23,495 nucleotides of DNA from Halarsenatibacter sp964462585 (lineage in GTDB: Bacteria > Bacillota > Halanaerobiia > Halanaerobiales > Halarsenatibacteraceae): NCBI GenBank assembly GCA_964462585.1, contig CAYXAK010000029.1, forward strand, positions 1 to 23,495, in the 5' to 3' direction. Below the pieces are notes generated by a model that worked only from the letters and a program-made list of their open reading frames with translations, was not told where the DNA came from and did not search any database. Made by a program: the position numbers and the translations under genes. This document shows positions 7,700 through 14,526 of this stretch, piece by piece; position 1 is the stretch's first letter, and the number at the start of each line of letters is the position of its first letter.

Positions 7700-9178
7700 T
7701 CAGTTTCTCTCATCCAGGCTGTAGTTGGGGGCCTCCCTGGTGATATTTATATCATGGGGATGGCTTTCTCTCAGGCCGGCCGGGGATATGCGCAGAAACT
7801 CACCTTCCTCCTGCAGTGACTCTATATCCGGGACACCGCAGTAGCCCATGCCGGAACGGAGTCCTCCCACAAGCTGATAGATGGTATCTGACAGCGGCCC
7901 TTTATAGGGAACACGCCCCTCTACACCCTCGGGCACGAGCTTTTCTTCCTCGGCTTCATCCTGAAAATAGCGATCCTTGCTTCCTTCTTTCATGGCGGAA
8001 ACAGAGCCCATACCGCGGTATACTTTGTAGCTGCGGCCCTTGTATATCTCCTTCTCACCCGGACTCTCCTCGGTTCCGGCCAGAAGGCTGCCTATCATGA
8101 CCGCATTGCCGCCTGCTGCCAGGGCCTTGACTATATCACCGGAATATTTGATGCCGCCGTCTGCTATGATGGCCCGGTCATATCTCTCGGCCGCCCGGGC
8201 TGCGGCAAAAATAGCCGTAATCTGAGGAACGCCTGCTCCGGCCACAACTCTGGTGGTGCAGATAGAACCCGGTCCCACACCGACCTTGACGATATCGGCC
8301 CCGGCCTCAAACAGAGCCTCTGCTCCTTCTTCGGTGGCTATATTGCCCGCTATTACTGGCACATCGGTAAATCTACCCTTCAGAGTTTTGACCATCTCGA
8401 TCACATCTGAACTGTGCCCGTGAGCCGTGTCTATGACCAGAGCATCGACTTCGGCCTCGGCCAGCATCTCAGCTCTTTTAAGCCCCGGCTCTCCCACACC
8501 GATAGCAGCGGCCACCTGCAGTCTGCCCTGTTCATCTTTGCTGGCATTGGGATGTTCTTTTACCTTTTCGATATCCTTGATGGTGATAAGGCCTTTCAGC
8601 ACATTATCATCATCGACAAGGGGCAGCTTCTCTATCTTATGCTCCTGCAGAACCGATTTGGCCTCCTCCAGCGTGGTGCCCTCGGGAGCTGTGACCAGCT
8701 CCTCCTCTGTCATGACATCCTCAACAGGCCGATCATAATCATCCTCAAAGCGCAGATCACGGTTGGTGAGGATACCCACAAGCCTCTTATTCTCATCGAC
8801 TATGGGGACACCGGAGATGCGGAAGCGGGACATGAGCCTCTCGGCCTCCTCGATATCATCTCCGGGGGAAAGATAGAAGGGATCGACTATAACACCGCTT
8901 TCAGATCTTTTCACCCTGTCGACCTCAGCAGCCTGTTCACCGGGAGTGTTGTTCTTGTGCAGAACCCCCAGCCCACCCTCTCTGGCCATTGCTATGGCCA
9001 GATCGGAATCGGTTACTGTATCCATGCTGGCACTGAATATGGGAACTTCCAGTTCAATCTCATCCGTCAGCCTGACACCTGTGTCAACATCTCTGGGCTT
9101 GACCTGTGAATATGCCGGCTTCAACAGCACATCGTCAAAAGTCAGGGCCATCTCCCCGACCTTGTCTTGAAAATCCAT
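7700..9178 (-). CDS. guaB: Inosine-5'-monophosphate dehydrogenase
   Basis: Catalyses NAD-dependent oxidation of IMP to XMP, the committed step of GMP synthesis. The protein has 492 residues with a normal bacterial layout: N-terminal barrel start (ALTFDDVLLKPAYS), a pair of CBS regulatory domains at about 97-210, and the catalytic loop GPGSICTTR with the nucleophile C307. The GMGSVSAM flap region follows. The start ATG has GGAGGGGAG upstream. It has its own promoter at 9223-9251 and is divergent from the DUF362 gene. Confidence 0.97.
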   Translation of the reverse strand: MDFQDKVGEMALTFDDVLLKPAYSQVKPRDVDTGVRLTDEIELEVPIFSASMDTVTDSDLAIAMAREGGLGVLHKNNTPGEQAAEVDRVKRSESGVIVDPFYLSPGDDIEEAERLMSRFRISGVPIVDENKRLVGILTNRDLRFEDDYDRPVEDVMTEEELVTAPEGTTLEEAKSVLQEHKIEKLPLVDDDNVLKGLITIKDIEKVKEHPNASKDEQGRLQVAAAIGVGEPGLKRAEMLAEAEVDALVIDTAHGHSSDVIEMVKTLKGRFTDVPVIAGNIATEEGAEALFEAGADIVKVGVGPGSICTTRVVAGAGVPQITAIFAAARAAERYDRAIIADGGIKYSGDIVKALAAGGNAVMIGSLLAGTEESPGEKEIYKGRSYKVYRGMGSVSAMKEGSKDRYFQDEAEEEKLVPEGVEGRVPYKGPLSDTIYQLVGGLRSGMGYCGVPDIESLQEEGEFLRISPAGLRESHPHDINITREAPNYSLDERN

Positions 9179-9222
9179 TTTCTCCCCTCCTGCTCCTTCA
9201 ATTGCTCTCGTTTATTTAAGTA

Positions 9223-9251
9223 AGTGTAACAGAAAATCATACAAGTGTCAA
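9223..9251 (-). promoter_or_regulatory. guaB: Sigma-A-type promoter for guaB
   Basis: On the minus strand a perfect TTGACA (9251-9246) is separated by 17 bases from TACACT (9228-9223). The predicted start is about 37 bases before the guaB ATG. No purine riboswitch or PurR-like box was recognised in the short leader. Confidence 0.65.
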
Positions 9252-9317
9252 CAGCTTCAGTCCCGCAACTGCCGGCTCTGCCGCCCTCCCGGGAGTTTCC
9301 GGAAGTGCCGGGCAGAT

Positions 9318-9346
9318 TTGCAAAAGAAATGCAGATCAGATAAGAT
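9318..9346 (+). promoter_or_regulatory. Probable promoter for the DUF362 gene
   Basis: TTGCAA (9318-9323) and TAAGAT (9341-9346) are spaced by exactly 17 bases and lie about 50 bases before the start codon at 9397. Each box matches consensus at 4 of 6 positions. It is divergent from the guaB promoter in a 218-base intergenic region. Confidence 0.5.
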
Positions 9347-9396
9347 TGTAAATATGCAGAAAGCACATAGGAATCATATAAATCAGGAGGGTTAAC

Positions 9397-10515
9397 ATGT
9401 CTGCTACAGTCTATTATGCCAGCACCAGAGCGGAAGCTGAAGGCGAGAGCATGGTGGAAAAACTATACGACCTATTTGACAGGGCCGGCTTCGATGAGCT
9501 GATCGGAGAAGATGATCTAATCGCCATCAAACAGCATTTCGGGGAGATGGGCAATACCGCCTTCATCCGCCCCATCTATACCAGAAGGCTGGTCGAGGCC
9601 ATCCGGGAAAGTGGAGGAAATCCCTTTCTCACCGATGCCAATACACTCTATGAACGGGAGAGATTTAACAGTGTCGACCATCTAAACACGGCCTATGCCA
9701 ACGGCTTCAGCCCGGCCACCGTCAAAGCCCCGGTTATAATTGCCGACGGGCTCACGGGCAGAAACGTGGAGGAGGTCGAGGTCAACCATAAAACCTTCGA
9801 TACCGTCAAGCTGGGCGGTGAGATATGCCATGCCGACGGCCTAATCAGCCTGGCCCACTTCAAGGGCCACGATCTCACAGCCTTCGGCGGCACGATCAAA
9901 AATATCGGCATGGGGCTGGGCAGCCGCAGCGGCAAACAGATGATGCATTCCACAGTGGAGCCCTCGATCGAGGAAGAAGCATGTATTAAGTGCCTGGAAT
10001 GCGTGAAGTTCTGCCCCGAGGATTGTATTGTAATAGACGAGGATGAAAGCTATATCATTCAGGAGGACTGCATCGGCTGTGGTGAATGTGTGATCTCCTG
10101 CAATCCCGACGCAATCTCGATCGTGTGGGAGGCCAGCAGCACAGGTGTGCAGGAGAGGATGGTTGAATACACCAGCGGTGTGCTGAAAGCCGTGGAAGGC
10201 CGGGCCGGTTATATCAACTTCGTCACAGATGTCACACCCGACTGTGACTGCCCCTCCTGGAGCGACCAGCCGGTAGTGCCCGATATGGGCATAGTGGCCG
10301 GCAGGGATCCGGTGGCCGTGGAACAGGCCTCACTGGATCTTGTCACCGAAGCTGAGGTGCTGCCCAACTCCGAGCTCGGCGGAGAAGCCGGCAGTGCTGC
10401 GGGCAAAAACAAATTTGAGCTGTTATACCCCGAATCAGACGGAGGCCGCCGCCAGATCGAATATGCCGAGGAGATAGGTCTGGGCACAGGAGAATACGAG
10501 CTGAAAGAGCTTTAA
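9397..10515 (+). CDS. DUF362 domain protein with a 2[4Fe-4S] ferredoxin module
   Basis: Protein of 372 residues: an N-terminal DUF362 domain, then a bacterial-type ferredoxin insert, then the remainder of the DUF362 region. Two CxxCxxCxxxC motifs are visible at C196/C199/C202/C206 and C225/C228/C231/C235, enough for two [4Fe-4S] clusters. No signal peptide or membrane segment is seen, so it is probably cytoplasmic. A role in electron transfer or iron-sulfur handling is inferred from the clusters; the biochemical function of this family is not established. The start is supported by CAGGAGG 8 bases upstream. It is a single-gene unit, plus strand in a mostly minus-strand region, with its own promoter and a shared terminator. 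Confidence 0.92.
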   Translation: MSATVYYASTRAEAEGESMVEKLYDLFDRAGFDELIGEDDLIAIKQHFGEMGNTAFIRPIYTRRLVEAIRESGGNPFLTDANTLYERERFNSVDHLNTAYANGFSPATVKAPVIIADGLTGRNVEEVEVNHKTFDTVKLGGEICHADGLISLAHFKGHDLTAFGGTIKNIGMGLGSRSGKQMMHSTVEPSIEEEACIKCLECVKFCPEDCIVIDEDESYIIQEDCIGCGECVISCNPDAISIVWEASSTGVQERMVEYTSGVLKAVEGRAGYINFVTDVTPDCDCPSWSDQPVVPDMGIVAGRDPVAVEQASLDLVTEAEVLPNSELGGEAGSAAGKNKFELLYPESDGGRRQIEYAEEIGLGTGEYELKEL

Positions 10516-10578
10516 AAATAATTGGAAAGAATAAAGAATGATATGCAAAAATAAATATACAAAAAAACATATCCGGAC

Positions 10579-10630
10579 AAAAAAAAGCCCGCCCCGATAT
10601 TTTAAAGCATCTGAGGGGCGGGTTTATTTA
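10579..10630. terminator. Bidirectional terminator between the DUF362 gene and recR
   Basis: Perfect 8-base arms CCCGCCCC (10588-10595) and GGGGCGGG (10615-10622) enclose a 19-base loop. On the minus strand the stem is followed by C and eight T residues (10586-10579), an excellent terminator for dnaX-ybaB-recR. On the plus strand it is followed by TTTATTTAT, adequate for the DUF362 gene. One arm lies immediately against the recR stop codon. Confidence 0.85.
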
Positions 10631-11229
10631 TCGACTTCGCTGCGGCCGGAAAGGGCCCGGGAGAGTGTAACCTCGTCTGCGTATTCCAGATCTCCACCGG
10701 CAGGCAGCCCCTGGGCCAGCCGGGTGACCTTGATATCCTCATCCCTGAGCTGGCGGGATATATACATAGCCGTAGCGTCCCCCTCAGCACTGGGGTCTGT
10801 GGCTATGATGACCTCCTCTATCTCCGAGCCGGAGATTCGTTCGGCAAAGTTATCCAGAGCCAGCTCCTCCGGCCCCACATCATCGAGAGGCGAGATGAGA
10901 CCGTGCAGAACATGATAAAGACCCCGGTACTCCTCGGTCTTCTCCATGGCCATAACATCCCGGGGGCTTTCGACCACGCAGAGCAGACTGAGGTTTCTGG
11001 AGGAATCCGAGCAGATATCACAGGGGTCAGAATCGGTTATATTATGGCAGCGGGAGCAGTAATCAACCTTCCGGCGGGCTGCTCTCAGCGAATCGGCCAG
11101 CTCCTCGACCCGATCCGGGTTCTCCTCCAGAATGTGAAAGGCCAGCCGGGTTGCCGTGCGGTTGCCTATGCCGGGCAGGCGCTCCAGCTGGCCTATCAAT
11201 TTTCTTAAAGGGGCGGGGAAGGAATACAT
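10624..11229 (-). CDS. recR: Recombination mediator protein RecR
   Basis: RecFOR-pathway protein of 201 residues that helps load RecA on gapped DNA. The N-terminal helix-hairpin-helix (LERLPGIGNRTATRLAFH, about 15-32), a four-cysteine zinc finger (C58, C61, C70, C73) and a Toprim domain (about 82-177, VVESPRDV and ATDPSAEGDATA) are all present. The ATG immediately follows the ybaB TAA as TAAATG, so the two are probably coupled. Last gene before the strong terminator. Confidence 0.96.
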   Translation of the reverse strand: MYSFPAPLRKLIGQLERLPGIGNRTATRLAFHILEENPDRVEELADSLRAARRKVDYCSRCHNITDSDPCDICSDSSRNLSLLCVVESPRDVMAMEKTEEYRGLYHVLHGLISPLDDVGPEELALDNFAERISGSEIEEVIIATDPSAEGDATAMYISRQLRDEDIKVTRLAQGLPAGGDLEYADEVTLSRALSGRSEVDK

Positions 11230-11538
11230 TTACGGCATCCCCGGAATGTTCATGCCCCCGGTGAGATCGCCCATCTCCTCGTTTATCATCTCCTGAACCT
11301 TTGTCATGGCCTGATTTGTGGCTGCCAGGATCAGATCCTCCAGCATCTCCACATCTTCAGGGTCAACCACTTCAGCATCGATCTGCAGGTCAACGAGCTC
11401 CTGATTGCCGTTCATGATAACCTTTACGGCTCCTCCACCGGCGGTGGCTTCTACCGTTTCATTCTCCAGCTCCTCCTGCTTTTTCTGCATCTTTTTCTGC
11501 ATCTGCTGAGCCTTCTGCATCATCTTTTTCATATCCAT
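11230..11538 (-). CDS. YbaB/EbfC family nucleoid-associated protein
   Basis: Small DNA-binding protein of 102 residues that typically dimerises and associates with the nucleoid. It starts with a Lys/Gln/Met-rich helix (KKMMQKAQQMQKKMQKKQ), then the conserved core ATAGGGAVKVIMNGNQELVDL, and ends with GMNIPGMP. Its position between dnaX and recR is highly conserved in bacteria. The ATG at 11538 has AAAGGAGG 8 bases upstream; a second ATG at 11532 is possible. Unusually, its first 80 bases overlap the 3' end of the dnaX frame in another reading frame. Confidence 0.93.
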   Translation of the reverse strand: MDMKKMMQKAQQMQKKMQKKQEELENETVEATAGGGAVKVIMNGNQELVDLQIDAEVVDPEDVEMLEDLILAATNQAMTKVQEMINEEMGDLTGGMNIPGMP

Positions 11539-13252
11539 CCTTTTTTCCTCCTTTGTTATTTTTGAGCGCCTGCGGGGATACGGTTATTATCTCCCCTCCC
11601 AGACGGCGCTGAAACTTCTCCAGCAGATCTTCACCATCACCCTGATTTTCGGGTTCCGGGACGGATCTATCTGCTTTTCCGATCTCTTCCTCGCTGCGGG
11701 CGGCGCATTCCTTATCACCCTGCAGCTCGATGACAGTCCTTATCTCTCCGTCCATGACCTCATTTGCCATCCGCTCTATAAACTGACTTTCATTTTTAAC
11801 CTGCCGGCAGTGAAATGATTTGTCGGGGGGAAATCTGATCACCAGCCTCTCACCCTCCAGGCGGGGTGTTAGGCATTCCTTTAATTTGGCGTGAATTGTG
11901 ACATCCTCCTGCTGGATTCGATCCATTATCCTCTCCCAGGGCAGTGAACTGCGGGCTGTATCTTTTTTCTTCTCCTGCCGGACGGTCTCGCGGCTCTCCC
12001 TATCCGGACTTCTCTCCGCCTCATCACCGCCCCCGGATTCTGCTTCAACTTCAGCTTTTTCCCCTGCAGCTTCAGCTTTCCCGGCTTCCTCTCCGGCTTC
12101 TTTCTCCTCACTGCTCGCTCCTATCTCACTGCTCTCACCCTTGTGCTCAATATCTCCATCTCCACGGGAGTTATCGGCCAGATTGATCAGCGTGGATTCC
12201 AGCACAATATCGGGCCTGTCGGCATAGCGGAGCTGGCTGTCCAGTTCGATCATCTCCTTCAGGACCTCTCCGGCCTCCTGCTGACTGAAAAGGCCGGCAT
12301 CCTGCTGGAGCTGACTGCGCCTGCCCCGGGATAGTCCGGCGGCGGCCAGCTCCAGTCCACCGCTCACGGTCAGCGCTATCTGCCTGAGATAATCGAGAAG
12401 ATCATCCACAATTCTATCCACACTGCGGCCCCGCTGCTGCAGGCTTTCGACCAGCTTCAGAGCCGGAGCCGCCTCACCGGCAGCTATGCTCCTGACCAGA
12501 CGGGAGAGCGAGGATATATCTATTCTGCCCAGCATCTCCTCCACACTCTCAGCCGTTATGGCGCCTGCGGTGTAAGATATGGCCTGATCCAGAATGCTGA
12601 TGGCATCACGCATGCCGCCGTTGGAGCTGTAGGCGATTATCTCCAGAGCTTCCCTCTCATAATCAGCCTCCTCCTCTTCACATATAAAGGCCAGCCGCTC
12701 GGCTATCTCAGTTTCGGTGAGGAGTGTGAAATCAAAGCGCTGACAGCGGGAGAGCACGGTGGAGATGATCTTGTGGGGCTCGGTGGTGGCCAGAATGAAA
12801 ACCACATTCTCGGGGGGCTCTTCCAGGGTTTTGAGCAGGGCATTGAAGGCCTGATCTGTGAGCATATGCACCTCATCTATGATATAGACCCGGTAAAGTC
12901 CCTCACCGGGCTGATATTTGACCTGCTCCCTCAGCTCCCTTATCTCATCTATACCCCGGTTAGAGGCAGCATCTATCTCGATCACATCCATGGACTGTCC
13001 GGCTTCTATGCGCCGGCAGTTCCGGCACCGGCCGCAGGGTTCTATCTCCTCGTCGCTCTCACAGTTTAAGGCCCGGGCATAGACCTTGGCCGCCGAGGTT
13101 TTGCCCGTCCCCCGGGGGCCGGCAAAAATATAGGCATGGGCTATGCGATCATAGGCGATGCTGTTTTTAAGCGTCTTCACCACCCGGTCCTGACCGACCA
13201 GATCGGAAAATTTCACGGGGCGATATTTGCGGTAGAGCGAGACAAATCCCAT
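11459..13252 (-). CDS. dnaX: DNA polymerase III subunit gamma/tau
   Basis: Clamp-loader ATPase that holds the replisome together, 597 residues. Visible: Walker A GPRGTGKT (45-52), zinc site C64/C73/C76/C79, Walker B DEVH (126-129), LLKTLEEPPE and the SRC arginine finger (LSRCQRF) near 167-173. A long acidic, low-complexity Glu/Ala/Gly linker spans about 365-440, followed by a C-terminal domain. The start ATG has AAGGAG upstream. The frame runs 80 bases into ybaB, which is unusual. In the overlap a slippery A AAA AAG lies in the correct phase at 11546-11540; a -1 shift there would stop at 11529. Promoter not identified. Confidence 0.95.
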   Translation of the reverse strand: MGFVSLYRKYRPVKFSDLVGQDRVVKTLKNSIAYDRIAHAYIFAGPRGTGKTSAAKVYARALNCESDEEIEPCGRCRNCRRIEAGQSMDVIEIDAASNRGIDEIRELREQVKYQPGEGLYRVYIIDEVHMLTDQAFNALLKTLEEPPENVVFILATTEPHKIISTVLSRCQRFDFTLLTETEIAERLAFICEEEEADYEREALEIIAYSSNGGMRDAISILDQAISYTAGAITAESVEEMLGRIDISSLSRLVRSIAAGEAAPALKLVESLQQRGRSVDRIVDDLLDYLRQIALTVSGGLELAAAGLSRGRRSQLQQDAGLFSQQEAGEVLKEMIELDSQLRYADRPDIVLESTLINLADNSRGDGDIEHKGESSEIGASSEEKEAGEEAGKAEAAGEKAEVEAESGGGDEAERSPDRESRETVRQEKKKDTARSSLPWERIMDRIQQEDVTIHAKLKECLTPRLEGERLVIRFPPDKSFHCRQVKNESQFIERMANEVMDGEIRTVIELQGDKECAARSEEEIGKADRSVPEPENQGDGEDLLEKFQRRLGGEIITVSPQALKNNKGGKKDGYEKDDAEGSADAEKDAEKAGGAGE

Positions 13253-13297
13253 GCGCTATCTCTCCTTCTATGAGTGTTATCATAATTTAAATTCTAT

Positions 13298-13338
13298 AAA
13301 AAAAGCAGCAATCCTCCCCGGGCGAAGAAAATTGCTGC
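13298..13338 (-). terminator. Intrinsic terminator after the SRP RNA gene
   Basis: On the minus strand GCAGCAAT (13338-13331) and ATTGCTGC (13312-13305) form a perfect 8-base stem around an 18-base GC-rich loop, followed by seven T residues (13304-13298). It lies between the SRP RNA and dnaX, so it should separate the stable RNA transcript from the dnaX message. Confidence 0.8.
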
Positions 13339-13361
13339 CGCTGATTTACAGATATTAAAAA

Positions 13362-13635
13362 GTGACCGCACACCGCCATCGAATTCCCTCCCCGGAGCGT
13401 TACCCTGGCAGTTAGCTCGAGCCAGGCACCCTCACGGCACATGGAGACAGCTGCTTACCGCTGCTTCCTCCCGGACCTGACGGGGTTCACAGAGCTCCAT
13501 TGCGTGAGACCCGACTGTCATCACCACTTATCAGGGCCTGACCTCCAAGGGAAAGATCCTCAGAGCGGCCTTCGACCCTGCTTAGCGGTTTGCAGGTTAC
13601 AGGGCACCGCTACCACCCCATCTAGTGCGGCCACA
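13362..13635 (-). ncRNA. ffs: Signal recognition particle RNA, large (Alu-containing) type
   Basis: RNA core of the signal recognition particle, which binds Ffh and targets membrane and secreted proteins. The S-domain core GTCAGGTCCGGGAGGAAGCA is unmistakable; its tetraloop is GGGA rather than the common GGAA. The 5' part (GATGGGGTGGTAGCGGTGCC and following) matches the Alu domain of the Bacillus scRNA. The ends pair: GTGGCCGCAC at the 5' end and GTGCGGTCAC at the 3' end, followed by TTTTT. About 274 bases, as expected. Ends are estimated from pairing. It begins only 18 bases after the tRNA-Ser(GGA) gene, suggesting a common precursor. Confidence 0.93.
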
Positions 13636-13653
13636 CTCTCTGTCAAAGATTAA

Positions 13654-13749
13654 TGGCGGAGAGGGAGGGATTTGAACCCTCGGTAGGCAACAAGGCCTAC
13701 ACATGATCTCCAATCATGCACCATAAGCCAGACTCGGTCACCTCTCCGC
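13654..13749 (-). tRNA. tRNA-Ser (anticodon GGA)
   Basis: A 96-base gene with encoded CCA. The acceptor arms GCGGAGA and TCTCCGC pair. The anticodon stem CATGA/TCATG carries the loop TTGGAGA, giving anticodon GGA for UCC and UCU. A long variable arm (GTAGGCCTTGTTGCCTAC) marks a class II tRNA, and the T arm contains GGTTCAAATCC. Transcribed from the strong promoter at 13790-13818, and immediately followed by the SRP RNA. Confidence 0.97.
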
Positions 13750-13789
13750 TGAAACTTTTTTATATCAGCTTTCCTTTATTCCACCTTAT

Positions 13790-13818
13790 ATTATAGGACT
13801 TTTTTGACCTGATTTCAA
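13790..13818 (-). promoter_or_regulatory. Strong promoter for tRNA-Ser(GGA) and SRP RNA
   Basis: On the minus strand TTGAAA (13818-13813), a 17-base spacer and a perfect TATAAT (13795-13790) lie about 40 bases before the tRNA. A weak 5-bp hairpin (CCTGA/TCAGG) overlaps the -35 region. This is the only convincing promoter before the tRNA-SRP pair. Confidence 0.75.
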
Positions 13819-13853
13819 TAGTCAGGAGCAAAAAATCATAAAAATATATTTGA

Positions 13854-13949
13854 TGGCGGAAGGGGAGGGATTCGAACCCTCGAGGCACGGTGAAGTGCCT
13901 ACTCGATTTCGAGTCGAGCGGTTTAAGCCAGGCTCACCCACCCTTCCGC
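13854..13949 (-). tRNA. tRNA-Ser (anticodon CGA)
   Basis: A 96-base gene with encoded CCA. The acceptor arms GCGGAAG and CTTCCGC pair. The anticodon stem CTCGA/TCGAG carries loop CTCGAAA, giving anticodon CGA for UCG. A long variable arm (TAGGCACTTCACCGTGCCT) and the T arm GGTTCGAATCC are present. It starts 26 bases after tadA and is probably part of that transcript. Confidence 0.97.
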
Positions 13950-13975
13950 AAATATCTGTTTTGGCCTGTTCAGAT

Positions 13976-14440
13976 TCAGCCGCGCAGATCCGCGAAAAAT
14001 TCCCGCAGAAGCCGGCCGCTCTCATCCGCGCAGACACCCGCTTCAACCTCCAGCTGATGATTGAGCCTTTCATCAGCGGGGATGCTGTAAAGAGAATCGA
14101 CAGCACCGCTTTTAGGATCGGCGGCTCCATAGACGAGCCGCTCCATACGGGCCTGCTGGATAGCACCTGCACACATGGGGCAGGGCTCCAGGGTGACGTA
14201 GATGGTACAGCCCTCAAGCCTCCAGCTGCCCAGATTTTTAGCGGCCTTCCTCAGGGCCAGCATCTCGGCATGTGCGGTGGGATCCTGCTCGCTCTCGCGC
14301 AGGTTATGGGCCCGGGCTATGACCTCGTCCTCATGAACGATCACCGCCCCTATGGGCACTTCCCCCAGCTCCGCAGCCTCTCTGGCCTGGGATAGGGCCT
14401 TCTGCATATGCTCTCTATCTGAATCCGCCGGCTCGCTCAA
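13976..14440 (-). CDS. tadA: tRNA-specific adenosine deaminase
   Basis: Zinc deaminase that converts wobble adenosine 34 to inosine, mainly in tRNA-Arg(ACG). The catalytic set HAE (H57, E59) and PCPMC (C87, C90) is complete, and the protein ends with LLREFFADLRG as in homologues. I choose a TTG at 14440, preceded by CAGGATGAG, giving 154 residues and an N-terminus of the usual length. The open frame runs up to a TTG at 14485, which is at or before the predicted transcription start, so it is unlikely. An ATG at 14407 would cut into the first helix. Neighbouring tRNA-Ser and SRP RNA genes match Bacillus (yaaJ). Confidence 0.93.
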   Translation of the reverse strand: MSEPADSDREHMQKALSQAREAAELGEVPIGAVIVHEDEVIARAHNLRESEQDPTAHAEMLALRKAAKNLGSWRLEGCTIYVTLEPCPMCAGAIQQARMERLVYGAADPKSGAVDSLYSIPADERLNHQLEVEAGVCADESGRLLREFFADLRG

Positions 14441-14490
14441 GATTATCTCATCCTGATAGTATTTTATGCCCGCTCTCAGGCACAATTAAT

Positions 14491-14519
14491 ATAGTAGCAT
14501 AACTCGGGCCAGAATACAA
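14491..14519 (-). promoter_or_regulatory. tadA: Probable extended -10 promoter for tadA
   Basis: On the minus strand TTGTAT (14519-14514) and TACTAT (14496-14491) are 17 bases apart. The -10 box is preceded by TG one base upstream, an extended -10 arrangement. The predicted start near 14484 makes the farthest-upstream start codon of tadA unusable. Confidence 0.45.
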
Positions 14520-14526
14520 GAGCATT

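Noticed and set aside
8414..9109. Plus-strand 231-codon open frame
   Set aside because: Shadow of guaB, which is complete on the other strand.
13441..13653. Plus-strand 70-codon open frame
   Set aside because: It lies over the SRP RNA gene and has no coding signal or ribosome-binding site.
13635..13653. TTGACA-like sequence just before the SRP RNA as its own promoter
   Set aside because: It is only about 10 bases from the RNA 5' end, so it cannot act as a -35 box for that end, and no -10 box follows.
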